Source: Trichopria drosophilae
Lineage: Eukaryota > Arthropoda > Insecta > Hymenoptera > Diapriidae
Direction: 5' to 3'
DNA: 64,000 bases
NCBI GenBank assembly: GCA_030407085.1
Contig: CM059582.1
Span: forward strand, 195,160,001-195,224,000
In this document: positions 59,850-64,000 of the stretch, piece by piece
How positions within the stretch are numbered: position 1 is the stretch's first letter
Layout: each line of letters starts with the position of its first letter
Notes under the pieces: model-generated
Told to the model about the DNA's origin: nothing
Databases searched by the model: none
What the model saw: the letters and a program-made list of their open reading frames with translations, nothing else
Position numbers and translations under genes: made by a program

Positions 59850-60420
59850 TAAACAATTAGCAATAAAAAGAAATGGGGCACGCTAAAAGGGACTATCTAA
59901 TTAGGGGTTCGAAATTCGACGCGAAGGTGAAAATACTTTTGATATGACCGAAGTAACACTATAAAAAAAAAGGAAAGGAAAAGGGAAATTACGGGGACAC
60001 AACCAAAATCTACTTACAATAATTCACAAAATCTGAAACGCACTAAACACAAATATTCCATACGCAAAATTAAAATAATAATAAACGGAAACGCAAGTTA
60101 AAATAATACTAAAACGCTAATGAAATCTCTAAATTAAAACGCAAATGAATCGCAATGGGACGCAAAATTGGAGTGAGTCAAAAGTTCGTTGACGTCCGTA
60201 CTTCGGATCCAAAATTACCCCTTCTCTAATGTAATTGCATTATGTAACATTTGGGTTGGTATCGATAAGTCGGGGAAGGCGGGGGGCGGGGGCTGAGGGA
60301 GAGGAAAGGTATTTACAAAAGGGACATCGCAATAGGAGAAACAAGAACAGACAAACTTATTTATGAAACGGTTGTGCGGCAGAGGGAGGGACAAATTATA
60401 TTGTTTTAAATTTTAATACT
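59850..60420. other. Compositionally odd block with purine-rich segment
   Basis: Unique-looking sequence with AAACGCAA/AAACGCTAA words (60085-60170), a run of purines (60270-60400) and a G-quadruplex candidate. It has features of a solo LTR or a UTR but no clear TG...CA ends or target duplication. It lies between the satellite-bearing element and the 2.2-kb element downstream of ATP13A1. Confidence 0.35.
60272..60299 (+). other. G-quadruplex-forming candidate
   Basis: Four G-runs (4, 6, 5 and 3 Gs) with loops of 5, 1 and 4 nt on the plus strand. The strongest G clustering I noticed in this AT-rich window. Confidence 0.5.
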
Positions 60421-60429
60421 TCACAAAGA

Positions 60430-62615
60430 CCCTGGTAGAAATTTAGCCATTTATTAGACATTTATTGTCTAATATTCTTGTTAAATGTTCAAATAATGGG
60501 CAATAAAACTAGACAATTTATAGACAAAAATGTAAGATTTTATTGGACAGTTATTAGACATTTTTATTAGACAATATTTGTCCATTTTGTATTGCAATTT
60601 ATAAGGAAAATGACATTACATGTTACGATTTTGAGGTTAGAAAGTTTTGGACATTTATTAGACATTTTTATTAGACAATATTTGTCTATTTCATATTGGA
60701 ATGTGTAAGAAAGATAACATTGTATTTTACGACTTTACGGTTAGAAAGTAAGAAAAATGCAATTTTCAAGACAGTATATAGTAATGCGAATAACGCGGTA
60801 GCGTATATTCAAATATAAACTAAACATTTTGTAATTTTCAAGTACAAAAGTAGGCATCATGTTCCTGCAAACACATACATAAAAATTTCACATTTATGCT
60901 CATGTGCATTTATATGATAGTTACTGTATTGTTATATGATAGTCACTTTACTGAAAATTATAGTTAACATATTATATTACATTATGCGACGAGTGTGTTT
61001 GCTGGTATCGTAGCCTTCTGAAGCAAGAATCTTCTTCGCTTCTGTGATCGTCTTCCACTGAATTTTCACATTTCACTTCATTGGCCGCAGTAAACGTCAA
61101 AATCAGGCGTTGCTTATATTTTTTTAATTGTCTATGTTTTTTCACATAATCCTTTGAGGGATTCATAATTAAATTGAAAAAAAAACTAATTAAAAATCTT
61201 TAAAAACGAGAAATATACTATTACAAATGTTGTTGTTCGTTTATTAGATTTTCTTTGGTTAAATAAATTTAAAACATTTTTCTTGTGCAATAGTTAGATC
61301 AAAAATTGCATAAAATTTCAAGCCAAGTTTAGAATAGTTTTAATGGACATAAATGTTCCCTGATTAATACACATTTATTATATCTAAGAATTAGACAATG
61401 GGCTACTTGCATCAAAATTTTTTGTTGGTTTTTATTGGATCATTATAAAGTATGGGTTAGATTATTACATACAGAAATACATTCCTGTGTTTTTTGTGAG
61501 TTTTTATATATTTTTTGAACTCTTAAAGTTCGACTATTTTTGAAACGACCTGTTTTGCGCGCTATTGAGGCGTGACGTCACTGTTCACTCTGCAACCTAA
61601 CCTTTCTGTCCCATATATACAAACAATACAAAACTCTGAAATCAGTTGAACTCCAATATTGAAAATGTCAACACAAAATACGGTTTCTGCCTAACACTGT
61701 GCTCCGGGCAAACCCTTTCACGTATATAGCAATATTTGTTTTCCCTGCATAGTTCTACGTATCCAACAGCCGAATCTCCATAATTCTCGCGTTTTGACCT
61801 ACAATAAAATCATTTTTAATATTCACATTATCTTATAACGATATTATAATTAGATATATATATTATCAGAACATATCAGTATTGGATGTGACTGATGATT
61901 GAGGTTATGTCACTCTGCTTCAATGATAAGTTGACGTAAATACATTAAAATAATTTGTAAAATTAGAAGAATTAAGTATATTTTCTATTTTAAATTTAAT
62001 TAAATTGTTTTAAATGTAAAGAAAATTACCTGTCAGTCTTGACTCCTCTGCTTTCAGCAACATTAAAGAACTCATTATTTTTAAAAAAATCAGTCACCAT
62101 GAATATATTAATCGTCGGCAAATTGTCGGACTGAGCACGTACAAAAAATTTGTTTCCTGTCATGCTCAAAAATACAATTTTCTCCTTGACAAACGTATTG
62201 TTTCAATATTTGCAACTTTCTGTTTACCCGGGAAAAAAGTTCGAAATCTCATTCAAACCGACGATGAATATCTACGTCACGACCGTCGCGACCAATCACA
62301 AACGTTTCTGAAGATCGCATTTTTTTCAAATTTTATTAATTTTTTTGTGAAACTTCTCATTATCAAAAAAATTTTTCAATATTTTTTTCAGGTTTATGGG
62401 AGTTTATAGAAAGTCTACATATTTTTTGTGGATTTTTAAATGTTTGATGCAAGTAGCCCATTATGTAAGATTTTCTTATTTAATATATGTTTTGCTTAGA
62501 GTTGTCCAATTCTTGGCTATTTTTTAGACATTTTTATTGTATCCATTTTTTAAGCAACATATTTTCCTAATAATTAGTTTTAATCCAATAAAGATGCTTA
62601 CAATTTCTACCAGGG
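60430..62615. mobile_element. 2.2-kb element with CCCTGGTAGAAATT termini
   Basis: Left CCCTGGTAGAAATT, right AATTTCTACCAGGG. GA on both outer sides could be a 2-bp duplication. Near the left end two diverged tandem units of roughly 110 bp (60541-60750) contain TTATTAGACATTTTTATTAG and ACAATATTTGTC. A 64-codon minus frame at 61166-60972 resembles nothing I know. Another element is nested at 61399-62460. Confidence 0.65.
61399..62460. mobile_element. 1.06-kb TIR element nested in the CCCTGGT element
   Basis: Perfect 18-bp ends TGGGCTACTTGCATCAAA and TTTGATGCAAGTAGCCCA. Inside are GC-richer stretches, one with the palindrome TGACGTCA (61572-61579, a CRE-like site) and one with several CpGs at 62255-62300. 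No coding region is recognised. Confidence 0.7.
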
Positions 62616-62634
62616 GATTTTCAAACACTTGATA

Positions 62635-62640
62635 TTTATT
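62635..62640 (-). terminator. AATAAA polyadenylation signal candidate for ATP13A1
   Basis: First minus-strand AATAAA I see after the ATP13A1 stop, giving a 3' UTR of about 590 nt (63227-62635). It ends 20 nt before the CCCTGGT-type element begins, so the element appears to have inserted just beyond the gene. An ATTAAA at 62675-62670 is an alternative. Confidence 0.35.
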
Positions 62641-63227
62641 ACTTACCTCCTTCCGACAAGCTTCTTACCTTTAATAATTTTCGTCACGTACCAAATCATC
62701 ATAATTTATACTAAACATTTTTCACACATTCTCATCAATACAAAAAGACTATCAAAATTGATGTTTTTATATCAGTATTTTACCAAATAAATTTACAACG
62801 ATATATATCATATATTACATATGTATCTATCACTCATAAATCAAATCTTCCGTTACAAAATTTGCATCTCTATAAATATTCCGTAGTCAGTTCAGAAAAT
62901 GTATATGCAACAAACCATTCATTCACACGGTGAACCATTCGTGATCAAAAGTCGTATTTACTACGATCGCACACTTATTGAGCTACACCAAGGAACGCAC
63001 ACACCTTCCAGTGAAAAATGCAACGCGGAAAATGAAGTTACCATTCTGACCATTGTTCGACGATCCTTAAAGCTCAAGCCGGAATGTTCCTCGCCTTGAT
63101 TATCACTTGCACTCCCGTAACAGTATCTGGAAAATCTACCTATACAAGACAACGGTATCGATATATTTATGTACGCTAATATGTGTACTTCCGATTTTTG
63201 CAAAATACTAAGTCTACTAATGACGGA

Positions 63228-63335
63228 TCACAGTTTGAGATGCCTCCCTTCGCCGAATAACCATCGACATGAACGGTCAACGATGAACGTTAAGGCGAAG
63301 TTTGCTATCAACACTTGAACGAGAGTCCACCGGAA
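63228..63335 (-). CDS. ATP13A1: ATP13A1 terminal coding exon
   Basis: Encodes the last membrane helix and tail, FRWTLVQVLIANFALTFIVD then RSCRWLFGEGRHLKL, and ends at TGA 63230-63228. The F---L---L--DF----D--- pattern and a short basic tail are as expected for the end of ATP13A1. Acceptor TGTTTTTTTAG. The intron before it is 59 nt. The visible part of the protein (four exons) totals 198 residues. Confidence 0.94.
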   Translation of the reverse strand, partial: FRWTLVQVLIANFALTFIVDRSCRWLFGEGRHLKL

Positions 63336-63394
63336 CTAAAAAAACACAAATACAATAAAATCTTTCATTAACACTGTATTCATTTATTACTTAC

Positions 63395-63538
63395 ATCGCT
63401 TGGAAAATCAACGATTTCGAACTGGAAGGCAATGTCCGGCATCAAACCGCAGGCTAACCCAAAAATTACTGCGGTACTGCCCAATAAACTGTATAATAAC
63501 ATTTTATTATCTAAAAGTCTCTCCATGAACGGTTGACC
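63395..63538 (-). CDS. ATP13A1: ATP13A1 exon, second from last
   Basis: A 48-codon phase-0 exon. It starts GQPFMERLLDNKMLLYSLLG, continues with a helix (STAVIFGLACGL) and ends MPDIAFQFEIVDFPSD. This is the G-PFME-L-ENK-L loop and following helix of ATP13A1. Acceptor GAATTTTTAG, donor GAT/GTAAGT. Confidence 0.95.
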
Positions 63539-63595
63539 CTAAAAATTCACAAAATTAATCCTTCAAACTAACAAATGTACCCAAATTTTTCTTAC

Positions 63596-63761
63596 CCTGT
63601 AATTAACCGCAAACGTAGACACTTGTAGCGCCATCGACATTATATACACAGTACTATTTATTAAATTAGCAACAAATGGTTCGGCATCCTCATCGTTTTC
63701 AGATCGTGTAACATTTTTAACTTCCGACGGTGCCAAAATTGACGCCAACTTATTATCTTCT
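63596..63761 (-). CDS. ATP13A1: ATP13A1 exon, third from last
   Basis: Begins with the split lysine, then an acidic and variable loop (EDNKLASILAPSEVKNVTRS, ENDEDAEPFVAN) and the highly conserved helix LINSTVYIMSMALQVSTFAV then NYR. The N-STVY-MSMA-Q-STFAVNY pattern is the signature of the C-terminal membrane domain of ATP13A1/Spf1. Acceptor TTTGTTTATAG, donor CAGG/GTAAGA. Flanking introns are 58 and 57 nt. Confidence 0.95.
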
Positions 63762-63819
63762 CTATAAACAAACAAAGTTTTAACCCAATCCAACATAACC
63801 TAAACAAATTAAAACTTAC

Positions 63820-64000
63820 TTGGGTGATAAAATTGCAGCTTCCCGAACAAGGAAAAGAAGGCAGCAGAAGTGAACCACAAACTGCAGCAAAACCGTCAAA
63901 ATTGTATACAAATTAAAAATATTTGGCAGTGGTCGTTGCTTCGAGAGTGTCTTCAGTGGTTTCGATCGTGATATAAAAAGAAAACACGCAGCTAACAAAA
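63820..64000 (-). CDS. ATP13A1: ATP13A1 exon (partial; runs off the right edge)
   Basis: P5A-type ATPase of the endoplasmic reticulum, which removes mis-inserted transmembrane helices. The exon reads [20 protein letters not shown], then [20 protein letters not shown] and [19 protein letters not shown], an almost diagnostic stretch of ATP13A1 (the [20 protein letters not shown] motif between C-terminal membrane helices). Donor CCCAA/GTAAGT. About 1000 N-terminal residues, including the phosphorylation domain, lie outside the window. Confidence 0.95.

Overview
This is a piece of an AT-rich animal nuclear genome, most likely insect. It has spliced genes with short GT-AG introns (57-82 nt) next to multi-kilobase ones, no operons, jockey-clade LINE relics and a very high load of palindromic (MITE or foldback) repeats. 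No bacterial, viral or CRISPR-type system is visible. Almost all long open frames in the window are chance frames in repeats or AT-rich intron.

Two protein genes can be reconstructed, both on the minus strand. (1) A complete SLC5-family sodium-coupled solute transporter (sodium-coupled monocarboxylate / multivitamin transporter type) has 13 coding exons from 33206 down to 12502 or 12472. Every junction keeps the reading frame, giving 585 residues to the last clear splice site or 594 if the last exon is read through to the first stop. Its 5' UTR probably starts in a CpG-rich promoter-like block near 43.1-43.6 kb, where a strong minus-strand splice donor sits at 43095/43094. (2) The last four coding exons of ATP13A1, the ER P5A-type ATPase (yeast Spf1), lie at 64000-63228. 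The rest of that gene lies beyond the right edge.

Layout. 0.1-1.0 kb: arrays of short GACATT units folded into palindromes. 1.4-1.9 and 6.0-6.6 kb: two unexplained CpG-rich islands. 2.3-11 kb: MITEs, hairpin repeats and two LINE fragments. 12.4-33.2 kb: the transporter exons, with introns full of MITEs, a 49-bp minisatellite, a hammerhead-like element and a 2.1-kb TA-flanked element. 33.2-43 kb: the presumed 5' intron, holding a 4.2-kb foldback element with a second element nested in one arm. 43.0-43.7 kb: candidate promoter. 44-57.7 kb: gene-poor sequence with several hairpin repeats. 57.9-59.1 kb: an inverted-repeat element carrying a 92-bp tandem array. 59.8-60.4 kb: a compositionally odd block with a G-quadruplex candidate. 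60.43-62.6 kb: a CCCTGGT-ended element with another nested inside. 62.6-64 kb: 3' UTR and C-terminus of ATP13A1.

The most interesting material is repeat biology: palindromic elements built from tandem 14-16-nt words, an inverted-repeat element that carries a satellite, a large foldback with nested insertion, and two hammerhead-ribozyme-like cores with near-identical layout. All repeat classifications rest on reading the sequence by eye and on termini and target-site duplications; no database was searched.
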